Part shown: positions 1-6,728 of the stretch, piece by piece
Numbering within the stretch: the stretch's first letter is position 1
How the letters are laid out: the number at the start of each line of letters is the position of its first letter
From: Candidatus Zixiibacteriota bacterium
Lineage (GTDB): Bacteria > Zixibacteria > MSB-5A5 > GN15 > FEB-12
DNA length: 29,602 nt
Direction: 5' to 3'
NCBI GenBank assembly: GCA_003641415.1
Contig: QNAG01000003.1
Location: 1-29,602, forward strand
The notes under the pieces: model-generated
Database searches by the model: none
What the model saw: only the letters and a program-made list of their open reading frames with translations
What the model was told of the DNA's origin: nothing
Position numbers and translations under genes: made by a program

Positions 1-108
1 AATGACCAGCAACCAAGCTAGGCCAATTGACACCGGTGGAAAGATGAAGTGAAATCCTATTGTCATCGCAAATTGAAAGCGTGACAGCAGTACAGGATCA
101 AGATCCAT
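1..108 (-). CDS. cydA: Cytochrome bd ubiquinol oxidase subunit I, N-terminal fragment (cut by window edge)
   Basis: Only the first 36 codons lie in the window. The translation starts MDLDPVLLSRFQFAMTIGFH and continues with FIFPPVSIGLAWLLVI. This matches the CydA N-terminus: a short periplasmic lead, the Arg-Phe-Gln-Phe segment, the His that in CydA ligates haem b595, and the first membrane helix. A strong ribosome-binding site (GGAGG, 8 nt before the ATG) fixes the start. CydA is the quinol-oxidising, haem-carrying subunit of the high-affinity bd oxidase in the inner membrane, which reduces O2 to water. It is the last visible gene of the minus-strand oxygen-defence cluster, 75 nt after the ZIP transporter. 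Its job here is probably respiratory O2 scavenging rather than energy gain. CydB would be expected next, outside the window. Confidence 0.85.
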   Translation of the reverse strand, partial: MDLDPVLLSRFQFAMTIGFHFIFPPVSIGLAWLLVI

Positions 109-183
109 GATGTAACCTCCATTGATCTACAAACTCCATTTTGCACATATTGATATCCAAGCGATCTTGCATACTCAACCAGC

Positions 184-1002
184 TCATCCCAAGGCGACAT
201 CAAGTGTCATCATCAGGGCAAAACCGATCATTACTCCCATTGTCGCTGCGTGCGAATTTCCACCGGTCTGTGACTCTGGTACCAAGTCCTCGACTACGAC
301 AAAAATCATGGCTCCGGCTGCAAACGCCAGGGCATACGGCAGAATTGGTTTAGTAATTATGACCAAGGCAGCTCCTAAAACACCGGCCACAGGTTCGACG
401 AACCCCGACAACTGTCCGTACCAGAATGATTTTGCTCGCGACATACCCTCACGACGGAGTGGCATGGACACGGCGGTTCCTTCAGGGAAATTCTGAATAC
501 CGATCCCGATAGCTAGAGCGACAGCCCCAGCCAGAGTAGCCGATGGCAACCCTGCGGCTATAGCTCCAAAGGCGACACCTACCGCAAGTCCCTCAGGGAT
601 GTTGTGCAGAGTAATCGCTAACACCAGGAGCGTAGTCCGTCGCCAGCTTGTTTTAATTCCCTCAGCTTGGTTGGTGGGTAATCCCATGTGAAGGTGAGGC
701 AAGAGTCTGTCAATCAGTCGAAGAAAGAACGCACCTGCAAGGAAGCCGATGAGAGCTGGAACCCAGCCGGGAATACCCATCTCCTCGGCCATGTCGATCG
801 CCGGCGCTAGTAGTGACCAGAAACTGGCGGCGATCATCACTCCAGCTGCAAAACCTAACATGGCATCGAGCGTCTTCCGCTTCATCTCGCGTACGGTAAA
901 TACCAGAGAGGCACCCAACGCTGTTACCATCCAGGTAAAACAGGTAGCAATTAGTGCCTGCAATACCGGATGAAGTTGAACAAACCATTCAACTTGCGAC
1001 AT
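184..1002 (-). CDS. ZIP family metal transporter (GufA/ZupT type)
   Basis: 272 residues with about eight hydrophobic segments. It carries the two ZIP signature motifs: HNIPEG in the fourth helix region (about residue 131) and QNFPEG in the fifth (about residue 170). Together these build the binuclear metal site of the family. ZIP proteins move divalent metals (Zn, Fe, Mn) into the cytoplasm; the metal cannot be told from sequence. It lies 40 nt downstream of rubrerythrin and 75 nt upstream of cydA on the same strand. The context of two ferritins, rubrerythrin and a PerR-type regulator suggests iron or manganese supply for the peroxide defence, but that is inference. The start has only a weak Shine-Dalgarno sequence (AAGAAG). 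Confidence 0.9.
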   Translation of the reverse strand: MSQVEWFVQLHPVLQALIATCFTWMVTALGASLVFTVREMKRKTLDAMLGFAAGVMIAASFWSLLAPAIDMAEEMGIPGWVPALIGFLAGAFFLRLIDRLLPHLHMGLPTNQAEGIKTSWRRTTLLVLAITLHNIPEGLAVGVAFGAIAAGLPSATLAGAVALAIGIGIQNFPEGTAVSMPLRREGMSRAKSFWYGQLSGFVEPVAGVLGAALVIITKPILPYALAFAAGAMIFVVVEDLVPESQTGGNSHAATMGVMIGFALMMTLDVALG

Positions 1003-1042
1003 TGTTTAGTCTTCTTACCGATGGCTTGGCTACTAACATTAC

Positions 1043-1618
1043 CTACCAGTTCTCGGCGAGCATTTCAAAATGTGCCTGGGGATGGGCGCAGGCCGGACAT
1101 GCTTTAAGAGCCTCTTCGCTTTCGTGGATATAACCGCAGTTGCGACATCTCCAAACAACTTTCTTTTCCTTTTTGAATACAGTACCAGCTTCAATGTTGG
1201 CGAGAAGACCGAGGAAGCGCTTTTCATGCTGTTTTTCAGCAACCGCGATAGCCTCTAAAATCTTGGCGATGGTGTCAAAGCCTTCCTCGCGAGCTGTTTC
1301 TGCAAACTCTGGATACATATTTTCCCATTCGTGGTGCTCGCCACCAGCAGCGGCCTTGAGGTTCTCTGCTGTGCTGCTGATAACACCAGCCGGGAACGCT
1401 GCCTGAATTTCTACCTCTCCACCTTCGAGAAATTTGAACAGTCTCTTGGCATGTTCCTTCTCATGATTGGCGGTTTCTTCAAAGACATGAGCGATCTGGA
1501 CGAATCCGTCCTTCTTCGCTTTGCTTGCATAATAATTATAGCGATTACGAGCCTGTGATTCGCCAGCAAATGCGGTTAGCAGATTCTTCTCAGTTTTGGT
1601 ACCCCTTAAATCAGACAT
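1043..1618 (-). CDS. rbr: Rubrerythrin
   Basis: 191 residues, the usual length of classical rubrerythrin. The N-terminal four-helix ferritin-like domain carries the diiron motifs (AGESQARNRY near residue 20, EKEHAKR near 53, and later EKQHEKR). The C-terminal rubredoxin-like domain holds CxxC pairs in CRNCGY and CPAC (about residues 158-177). Rubrerythrin reduces H2O2 to water in the cytoplasm of anaerobes, taking electrons from rubredoxin. A rubredoxin gene lies immediately upstream on the same strand, followed by the O2-reducing flavodiiron protein. The start is well supported by AAGGAG 7 nt before the ATG. The 222-nt gap upstream of this gene is the largest in the cluster and may hold its own promoter. 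Confidence 0.96.
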   Translation of the reverse strand: MSDLRGTKTEKNLLTAFAGESQARNRYNYYASKAKKDGFVQIAHVFEETANHEKEHAKRLFKFLEGGEVEIQAAFPAGVISSTAENLKAAAGGEHHEWENMYPEFAETAREEGFDTIAKILEAIAVAEKQHEKRFLGLLANIEAGTVFKKEKKVVWRCRNCGYIHESEEALKACPACAHPQAHFEMLAENW

Positions 1619-1780
1619 CTTTCTCTCCTTGATTCATCATATTGCCTTGTTGCTTTATCTCACTTGTGGTTAGCGCCATTACCGCCGCCGTCGCTGTACT
1701 TTTCTCGTAATGACCAAGATATTCCTTTTTCAATGACCTGTTAGAGTATTGAGTAGCTTGAACTGTTGAACAAGCAAATT

Positions 1781-1802
1781 AAAAAAGGAACCTTTCTTTC
1801 CT
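1781..1802 (-). terminator. Weak terminator-like hairpin after rubredoxin
   Basis: On the minus strand AGGAA and TTCCT can form a 5-bp stem around a 7-nt loop, followed directly by five more T residues. It lies 39 nt downstream of the rubredoxin stop, before rubrerythrin. The stem is short and AT-rich, so it may only attenuate read-through. Confidence 0.3.
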
Positions 1803-1840
1803 CCTGTTCATTTACAAACTGCTTAAAACCAGAGGTTATG

Positions 1841-2005
1841 TCACTCACCCATAGGAGAGAATTCCTCTTTAGTTGCCCCGCAATCGGGACATTCAAAATC
1901 ATCCGGCAGATCCTCAAAAGCTGTTCCGGGTGGGATATTCTGATCAGGAACCCCAAGCTCCGGATCATAAACCCATTCACAGACATCACATATATATTTC
2001 TTCAT
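1841..2005 (-). CDS. rd: Rubredoxin
   Basis: A 54-residue protein beginning MKKYICDVCEWVYDPELG, a nearly textbook rubredoxin. The iron is held by C6-x2-C9 in the N-terminal knuckle and C39-x2-C42 (ECPDCGA) in the C-terminal knuckle, with the conserved aromatic core and the IPPGTAFEDLPDDF segment between. It is a one-electron carrier in the cytoplasm. Lying between the flavodiiron protein (45 nt upstream) and rubrerythrin, it is the probable electron donor to both. The start has AAGGA upstream. The stop is TGA, which shows that UGA still works as a stop codon in this genome; this matters for reading the peroxiredoxin at 3353-3943. Confidence 0.96.
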   Translation of the reverse strand: MKKYICDVCEWVYDPELGVPDQNIPPGTAFEDLPDDFECPDCGATKEEFSPMGE

Positions 2006-2050
2006 TATGTGTGTTCCTTCTTTAAATAGAGAAAAAATTGAATATCTATT

Positions 2051-3250
2051 CTACCCATTCCTTAATTCGGCCAAATCCTTTGCCTTTGTCGCCAGCAGTT
2101 TCCCTGCTTTGAAGCACTCATCCCTTATTTCCGGCGTGGGTCGATATTGCGCCTTGAGAGGGCCAAGCAATATTTCCCACTTCATAGCTTTCATATACTC
2201 ATCAATTGCCTCTGGTCCGCCTCGCCCCCAACCGTATGAGCCGAAAGCGAAACCCGCTTTACCGACAGGACGTAAGCCCTTTAAGTACGTCAGAACTGTA
2301 GCGACCGTTGGCAACATTCCGGCATTGAGCGTTGACGAGCCAAAAGCAACAGTTGCAGCATCGAGTATCTCAGTAGCTATCCGGGTGAGATTTGAGCTAC
2401 TAATCTGAATAAGCTTCACATCAACGCCCGGAATAGAAGCTCCTTCGAAAATGGAGCGCGCCATTTCACTGGTGCTATTCCACATAGTCTCATATATTAT
2501 CAGGACTTTTGGTTTAGCGCGGAAGATAGCCCAATCCTTATAAGACTGAAGTAATTCTTGTAAATAATTGCGCCAAATCAGACCATGACTAGGGGCGACC
2601 ATATCGATATCAAACGACGATAATTGCTCTACTGCTTTTGCCGTTTGCTTACCATAGGGCATGATGATATTGGCATAGTATATCTTAGCTTCCTGAAGTA
2701 TTGTTTCTCGGGGTACCTCGTCGTCAAACCGTTGTGAGGAAGCATAATGCTGACCGAAAGCGTCCATTGAGAAAAGCAACTTTTCTTCAGGAACATAGGT
2801 AAACATGGATTCAGGCCAGTGCAACATCGGTGTTTCAATAAATTGAAGCGTCCGCTTGCCAAGAGATATCGTATTGCCGGTCTCAACAATCTGGATTTTC
2901 CAATCTGAGATATCGTAGTATTTAGATAAAACTGTCTTACACTTCTTATCACATACAAGTGTCGCGTTGGGCATTGCCGCCATAACTTTCGGAAGAGCTC
3001 CGGAATGATCAGGCTCGGCATGGTTGCAAACGACATAGTCGATATCTTCCAGCGCGGTTAAGGCAGAAATGTTTCGAAGTAAATGATTCCCATAAGGGGA
3101 TTTAACAGTATCAATCAGCGCTGTTTTTTCGTCTCTGATGAGATAAGCATTATATGTCGTGCCATTTTCGGTTTGATAACCGTGAAAATCATTGATGGTC
3201 CAGTCTATATACCCGACCCAGTTAATTCCATTTCGCAATGAAGTGTTCAT
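2051..3250 (-). CDS. fprA: Flavodiiron protein (rubredoxin:oxygen/NO oxidoreductase)
   Basis: 399 residues from the chosen start. The N-terminal metallo-beta-lactamase-like domain carries the diiron ligands H77-x-E79-x-D81-H82, H144, D163 and H222. The C-terminal flavodoxin domain binds FMN (phosphate-binding loop ETMWNSTSEMA, about residue 254). Flavodiiron proteins reduce O2 to water, and some reduce NO to N2O, in the cytoplasm of anaerobes using rubredoxin electrons. Rubredoxin is the next gene. The reading frame opens further upstream at 3313, but the family begins about ten residues before 'W-x-G-x-x-DW'. I therefore take the ATG at 3250, although its Shine-Dalgarno (GAACGG) is weak. Confidence 0.94.
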   Translation of the reverse strand: MNTSLRNGINWVGYIDWTINDFHGYQTENGTTYNAYLIRDEKTALIDTVKSPYGNHLLRNISALTALEDIDYVVCNHAEPDHSGALPKVMAAMPNATLVCDKKCKTVLSKYYDISDWKIQIVETGNTISLGKRTLQFIETPMLHWPESMFTYVPEEKLLFSMDAFGQHYASSQRFDDEVPRETILQEAKIYYANIIMPYGKQTAKAVEQLSSFDIDMVAPSHGLIWRNYLQELLQSYKDWAIFRAKPKVLIIYETMWNSTSEMARSIFEGASIPGVDVKLIQISSSNLTRIATEILDAATVAFGSSTLNAGMLPTVATVLTYLKGLRPVGKAGFAFGSYGWGRGGPEAIDEYMKAMKWEILLGPLKAQYRPTPEIRDECFKAGKLLATKAKDLAELRNG

Positions 3251-3315
3251 AAGCATCCGTTCATATATCAATAATGTACGTTTATCATGTTGAATGCGGT
3301 GGTTTAGAATCACAT

Positions 3316-3336
3316 GGTAACGATTTATCCGTCACC
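3316..3336 (-). other. Hairpin between peroxiredoxin and flavodiiron genes
   Basis: GGTGACG and CGTTACC (minus strand) can pair over 7 bp, with one G-U wobble, around a 7-nt loop. It lies in the 102-nt gap after the selenoprotein stop. There is no T-tract, so it is not a classical terminator. It may be an mRNA-processing or stability element. Confidence 0.35.
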
Positions 3337-3352
3337 TTGTGCATCAAGCCAT

Positions 3353-3943
3353 TTATGGTTTCCATTGTTTCCATACTTTTCCGACGAGATCAGGTCCCGG
3401 TTTGAGAGTAGTTTTACCCGGAGTCCAACCGGACGGAGTCACTTCTCCAGTTTCCCTGACATGCTTGAACGCCTGCACCTGTCGGATTAATTCCGAGACA
3501 TTGCGCCCAACTGGTGGGGTCATAACCTCCATTGCCTGAATGATGCCATCAGGATCAATCAAAAAACGTCCCCTGATATTGACTCCGGCATCCTCATCAT
3601 ATACACCATACACTTGACCAATCCGACCACCTTGATCGGAAAGCATGGGGAAGGGCACACCGCCATCAACCATCTTGGATAGTTCCTCTTCTTGCCATAT
3701 CTTGTGAGTGAAATGACTATCTGTACTCACAGAAAGCACCTGTACACCGAGAGCTTTAAGCTCATTATGCTTGACGGCAACTGCCGTCAATTCTGTCGGT
3801 CAGACGAATGTGAAATCACCCGGATAGAAGCAGAGTGTCACCCATTGGTCTTTGTAATCAGACAGTTTGATTTGTTTGAACGCACCGTCTATGTACGCAT
3901 TCGCCTCAAAGTCTGGCGCTGGTTTGCCTACACGTGCTAACAT
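3353..3943 (-). CDS. Selenocysteine-containing peroxiredoxin (AhpC/Prx family, in-frame UGA at the peroxidatic position)
   Basis: A 196-residue peroxiredoxin interrupted only by one TGA (3800-3802). The residues before it (CFYPGDFTFV) and after it (PTELTAVAVK) are continuous with the family. The TGA falls exactly on the peroxidatic Cys of the paralogue AhpC nearby (YPLDFTFVCPSEI). Read as Sec, U48 sits in the P41-T45-U48 active site. The gene has no resolving Cys: the usual EVCP is EVTP, and the only other Cys is C38. It would therefore act as a one-selenol peroxidase reducing H2O2 or organic peroxides. A perfect hairpin at 3771-3790 fits a bacterial SECIS. The ATG at 3943 has GGGAGG 7 nt upstream and fits the family start. 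The frame also extends to an ATG at 4054 with its own GAGGTG, adding 37 mostly acidic and polar residues. A stop-only reading would wrongly give two fragments. Confidence 0.88.
3771..3790 (-). promoter_or_regulatory. Candidate bacterial SECIS element
   Basis: In the mRNA sense, UUGACGGC and GCCGUCAA form a perfect 8-bp stem closed by the tetraloop AGUU. It begins 9 nt after the UGA. Counting the U of UGA as 1, the loop G and U are positions 22 and 23. From memory, the E. coli fdhF SECIS has its key loop G and U at 23 and 24, so the geometry is almost the same. Bacterial SECIS elements lie inside the coding region just after the UGA and bind SelB. There is no obvious bulged U in this stem. Confidence 0.8.
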
Positions 3944-4080
3944 TTTGTATCCTCCCTGATTAGAGTCCTCCTTTGAAGACTCTGTTTCATCTGTTTTACT
4001 GTCACTGATTGGACCCTTTGACGGTTCAACACATGACTGTTGTTTTTCGGTCATGTTGACACCTCATTTTTCTACACACT

Positions 4081-4593
4081 TTACTCGGATGATGCCGGGG
4101 GTGTGAAAACTCGCCGTCCCAGTTCACGGTCGATCTGGAACAATCCACCCTTGGAATCGCCGAGCAGTTTGAGTTGTTGAACTATCGCTTTGACCGATGC
4201 TTCTTCTTCTACCTGCTCGTTTACAAACCACTGCAGGAAAATCTGTGACGCATGATCCTTTTCCTCAATAGCGATATCCATCAAATCGTTGATCAATCCA
4301 GTCACCTTTTGCTCGTGGACATATGATGCTTCGAACACGTTCAGAATAGAATCCCATTCAGAGGGGGGTGCGTCAAATGCTTTTACAATCGCACGACCAT
4401 CACGTTCAATAACGTAGTCAAACAGTTTCATGCCATGTGATACTTCTTCTTGGTACTGGATACGCATCCAATTGGCAAATCCAGGAAGATCGATTGATTC
4501 CAGATAGGACGCCATTGATAAATACAAGTAAGCTGAATAGAACTCAGCAGCTACCTGATCATTAAAAGCGTCTTGTATCTTTTTACTTATCAT
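4081..4593 (-). CDS. ftnA: Non-haem ferritin (FtnA type)
   Basis: 170 residues, the usual length of bacterial ferritin. The ferroxidase-site residues appear in order: E17 in QVAAEFYSAYLYL, the EE-x-x-H motif of QEEVSHGMKLF (about 49-53), E in FEASYVHEQKV (about 94) and E in WFVNEQVEEEASV (about 127). Ferritin oxidises Fe(II) and stores it as a mineral in a 24-subunit cage in the cytoplasm, limiting Fenton chemistry. It lies between a second ferritin-like protein and the selenocysteine peroxiredoxin, 26-27 nt from each, clearly one transcription unit. The start has AAGGT upstream. Confidence 0.95.
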   Translation of the reverse strand: MISKKIQDAFNDQVAAEFYSAYLYLSMASYLESIDLPGFANWMRIQYQEEVSHGMKLFDYVIERDGRAIVKAFDAPPSEWDSILNVFEASYVHEQKVTGLINDLMDIAIEEKDHASQIFLQWFVNEQVEEEASVKAIVQQLKLLGDSKGGLFQIDRELGRRVFTPPASSE

Positions 4594-4620
4594 TTAATTA
4601 CCTTATATTCTTATAGTAAG

Positions 4621-5073
4621 TTAATTTTCTTTAAGAATGTTATCATCATACTCGGTTTCGAAACGCAGTTTGTGTCTGGCCTCTTCTTGGGCAAGACTGA
4701 GGAATAACTCCTTAAGGCTGCTATCATCACTAGCCGCTGCTAGTTGGCTGTAAAGCCTGTAAGCATTCTTCTCCGCTTTCATGGCGATTATCAGCGCCTC
4801 CTGATAATCAAGTTCAGCCGAGAGATTAACCTCTACCAAATTTTCGCCAACTTTCATATCTACAACCTTCGAATTGGTTGGGAGAGTATGTTCACCACTC
4901 TTGAGCGCTTGGAGTTTGGCCTTGTGCCCTTGTTCCTCTTTGGCGAATCCATAAAATACATCCTTCATGTGTTGATGGCCGACCTTCTCAGCTAGATCAT
5001 TGTAGAAATCGGACGCATTCTGCTCCTCTTGAATGGCGAAATTGAGAGCCTCATCCATTGAATTGAAATTCAT
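4621..5073 (-). CDS. Rubrerythrin-like ferritin-family protein without rubredoxin domain
   Basis: 150 residues, a single ferritin-like four-helix domain. Two diiron half-sites are visible: EEQNASDFY with KEEQGHKAK in the first half and AEKNAYRLY with QEEARHKLR in the second. It has no Cys, so the C-terminal rubredoxin domain of rubrerythrin is missing. Proteins of this kind (ferritin/rubrerythrin superfamily) are thought to bind a diiron centre and act in peroxide or iron handling; the exact reaction is not known from sequence. It follows desulfoferrodoxin by 18 nt and precedes ferritin by 27 nt, so it belongs to the operon. Its Shine-Dalgarno is weak (AAAGGGA). Confidence 0.88.
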   Translation of the reverse strand: MNFNSMDEALNFAIQEEQNASDFYNDLAEKVGHQHMKDVFYGFAKEEQGHKAKLQALKSGEHTLPTNSKVVDMKVGENLVEVNLSAELDYQEALIIAMKAEKNAYRLYSQLAAASDDSSLKELFLSLAQEEARHKLRFETEYDDNILKEN

Positions 5074-5091
5074 TTTGTTTCCCTTTCTTTT

Positions 5092-5469
5092 TTATGCTTT
5101 CCACAACCTATGCAGGTTGCAATACTCGCGAGCACTGACGCTGTCCGCTTTAACCATGAAAGTCGCCTCTGGGGTATCTCCCGGATTCAGGAACTGACGA
5201 TACGCCTTGCCATCGGCTATCAGCTCAATCCATTCGATATAGTGTCTATCTTCCATAGGATGGGGCACGTCACCAACTTTGACTTTATAACCACCGTCGA
5301 TCTTCTCTATTACAGGAACATGCTTCTCGGTAGCGGCGTCAACTGCGCCTTCTTTCAGAAGGGTCATGTCCTGTCCGCAGCAAACCAGCGTGCCACCTCC
5401 GGTGTGGATTACCTCCACAATGTTGCCGCATATCTCGCATTTATAGACCTGTAATTTTTCGGTTGCCAT
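5092..5469 (-). CDS. dfx: Desulfoferrodoxin (superoxide reductase)
   Basis: 125 residues, the normal length of two-iron superoxide reductase. The N-terminal desulforedoxin domain has the centre I cysteines C11, C14, C30 and C31 (CEICG and the CC pair). The C-terminal neelaredoxin domain supplies centre II: H50, H70, H76, C117 and H120, with the catalytic E48-K49 next to H50. The enzyme reduces superoxide to H2O2 in the cytoplasm without releasing O2, the usual choice of anaerobes. Its product is then removed by the peroxiredoxins and rubrerythrins encoded on both sides. Start supported by AGGAG 9 nt upstream. Confidence 0.96.
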   Translation of the reverse strand: MATEKLQVYKCEICGNIVEVIHTGGGTLVCCGQDMTLLKEGAVDAATEKHVPVIEKIDGGYKVKVGDVPHPMEDRHYIEWIELIADGKAYRQFLNPGDTPEATFMVKADSVSAREYCNLHRLWKA

Positions 5470-5544
5470 AGTTTCGACTCCTGTTTCTTATCTCTTGTTC
5501 AGCGGACACCGGCGAGAGTAACCCGCCAGCTGACCGTAATACTA

Positions 5545-6132
5545 CTAAGCGTGCTCAGCAAGGTATTCGGCTACACCTTCCGCGGTTGGTTTTATGGCAT
5601 CATCGCCTTCCCGCCAGTTGGCAGGGCAAACTTCCCCATGTTCTTCAGTGAACTGCAGGGCTTCAAGCATTCGCAGGGCTTCATCCACATTCCGCCCCAA
5701 CCCAAGATCATTGATCAGAACATGGCGAATGATCCCCTCTTTGTCAATGAGAAAGAGCCCGCGAAGAGCTACCGAGTCGTCAACCAGTACGCCATAGTCG
5801 CGGGCGATGTTCTTGTTGAGGTCAGCCACCAGTGGGTATTTGATCTGGCCTATTCCCCCCTGATCTGGCGGCGTATTCTTCCAGGCCAGGTGAGTGTAAT
5901 GAGAATCAATCGAAACACCTATTACTTCGGCGTTTTTCGCTTTGAACTTCTCCAGCGCTTTGTCAAAAGCGATAATCTCCGACGGACACACGAAAGTGAA
6001 ATCCAGCGGGTAGAAAAACAGCACGACATACTTGCCGCGGTACTCCGACAGCTTCAACTCGGCGAACGAATTGTCAGCCATAACCGCCTGGGCAGTGAAA
6101 TCCGGAGCTTCTTTGGTTACAAGACTTGACAT
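5545..6132 (-). CDS. ahpC: Typical 2-Cys peroxiredoxin (AhpC)
   Basis: 195 residues. The peroxidatic Cys is C49 in DFTFVCPSE, and the resolving Cys is C169 in EVCPANW, so this is a complete typical 2-Cys enzyme. It reduces H2O2 and organic peroxides in the cytoplasm; the reductant partner (AhpF or thioredoxin) is not in the window. It is the first structural gene after perR, 35 nt away, and is probably derepressed with it by peroxide. AGGAG lies 8 nt before the ATG. Its active-site alignment with the protein at 3353-3943 locates the selenocysteine there. Confidence 0.96.
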   Translation of the reverse strand: MSSLVTKEAPDFTAQAVMADNSFAELKLSEYRGKYVVLFFYPLDFTFVCPSEIIAFDKALEKFKAKNAEVIGVSIDSHYTHLAWKNTPPDQGGIGQIKYPLVADLNKNIARDYGVLVDDSVALRGLFLIDKEGIIRHVLINDLGLGRNVDEALRMLEALQFTEEHGEVCPANWREGDDAIKPTAEGVAEYLAEHA

Positions 6133-6167
6133 TGGTTTTCTCCTGTTCTATGATTTTTTACTATTAT

Positions 6168-6575
6168 TCACTTTGCGCTGTCTTTGGCCTGACAATCTGG
6201 GCAAAGCCCAACATACTCCGTGCGCTGCCCTACTATCTCCCAGCCTTCTAAGTCCGGCAAGAGATCATCAGCAGAATCGGGTGCTATACCATTAATATCC
6301 ATGATTCGTCCACACTTCACGCAGCGCACATGATGGTGCCGCTCAATATTACCATCGAACCGAGCTTCCCGACCCGCGTTTGATATTTTTTGAATTGTTC
6401 CCGCCCGGTACAGCAATTCGAGGTTGCGATATACTGTACCCAAACTGATTTTCGGAAGTTTCTGACGTACAAGCTCATATATTTCAGTGGCAGTCGGGTG
6501 GGAGGTTACCTTCCGCAATTCCTCCAGTATGACCTGACGTTGTTTGGTGTTTCGCTGTGGCATATCAAAATTCAT
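6168..6575 (-). CDS. perR: Fur-family regulator, PerR-like peroxide sensor
   Basis: 135 residues with a winged-helix domain (about 8-70; recognition helix around SLGTVYRNLELL) and a metal-binding dimerisation domain. The structural Zn site is C85-x2-C88 and C125-x2-C128. The regulatory-metal residues of PerR appear as H26 (SHPT), D74, the H80-H81-H82 run and D93 (GRIMDI). Asp rather than Glu at the last site is a PerR-like trait in the Bacillus model. It would repress the downstream operon with Fe or Mn bound and release it when H2O2 oxidises its His. It is first in the row of minus-strand defence genes. The ATG at 6575 and the alternative at 6563 both lack a clear Shine-Dalgarno. PerR rather than Fur is an inference from context and D93. 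Confidence 0.88.
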   Translation of the reverse strand: MNFDMPQRNTKQRQVILEELRKVTSHPTATEIYELVRQKLPKISLGTVYRNLELLYRAGTIQKISNAGREARFDGNIERHHHVRCVKCGRIMDINGIAPDSADDLLPDLEGWEIVGQRTEYVGLCPDCQAKDSAK

Positions 6576-6590
6576 AGTTAATACTATCAG

Positions 6591-6616
6591 TAATAATTAT
6601 CATTCTTGTTAGTATA
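6591..6616 (-). promoter_or_regulatory. Candidate perR promoter with Per/Fur-like box
   Basis: On the minus strand a -10-like TATACT (6611-6616) is followed by an AT-rich imperfect palindrome (6591-6605; TAATAAT-T-ATCATTC on the plus strand). It matches 10 of 14 positions of the Bacillus Per box TTATAAT-N-ATTATAA. Position over the expected start point fits autorepression. No good -35 is visible. Confidence 0.4.
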
Positions 6617-6728
6617 ACATATATATTCCATCATAGTTCCAAATAAAACCAGAATTATTAACAGTTATACTTTCGAGTTTTCCAAATGGGTTTATGTTTA
6701 CCGTAACCACATTGGAAAAGAACTATTT

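Noticed and set aside
3353..4054. Reading the peroxiredoxin as a pseudogene split by a nonsense mutation
   Set aside because: The single stop falls on the one residue where Sec replaces Cys functionally, the rest of the frame is intact and conserved, and a SECIS-like hairpin follows. Both points favour selenocysteine.
5551..6129. 192-residue plus-strand ORF opposite ahpC
   Set aside because: AhpC on the other strand is unmistakable. The antisense frame has no family features.
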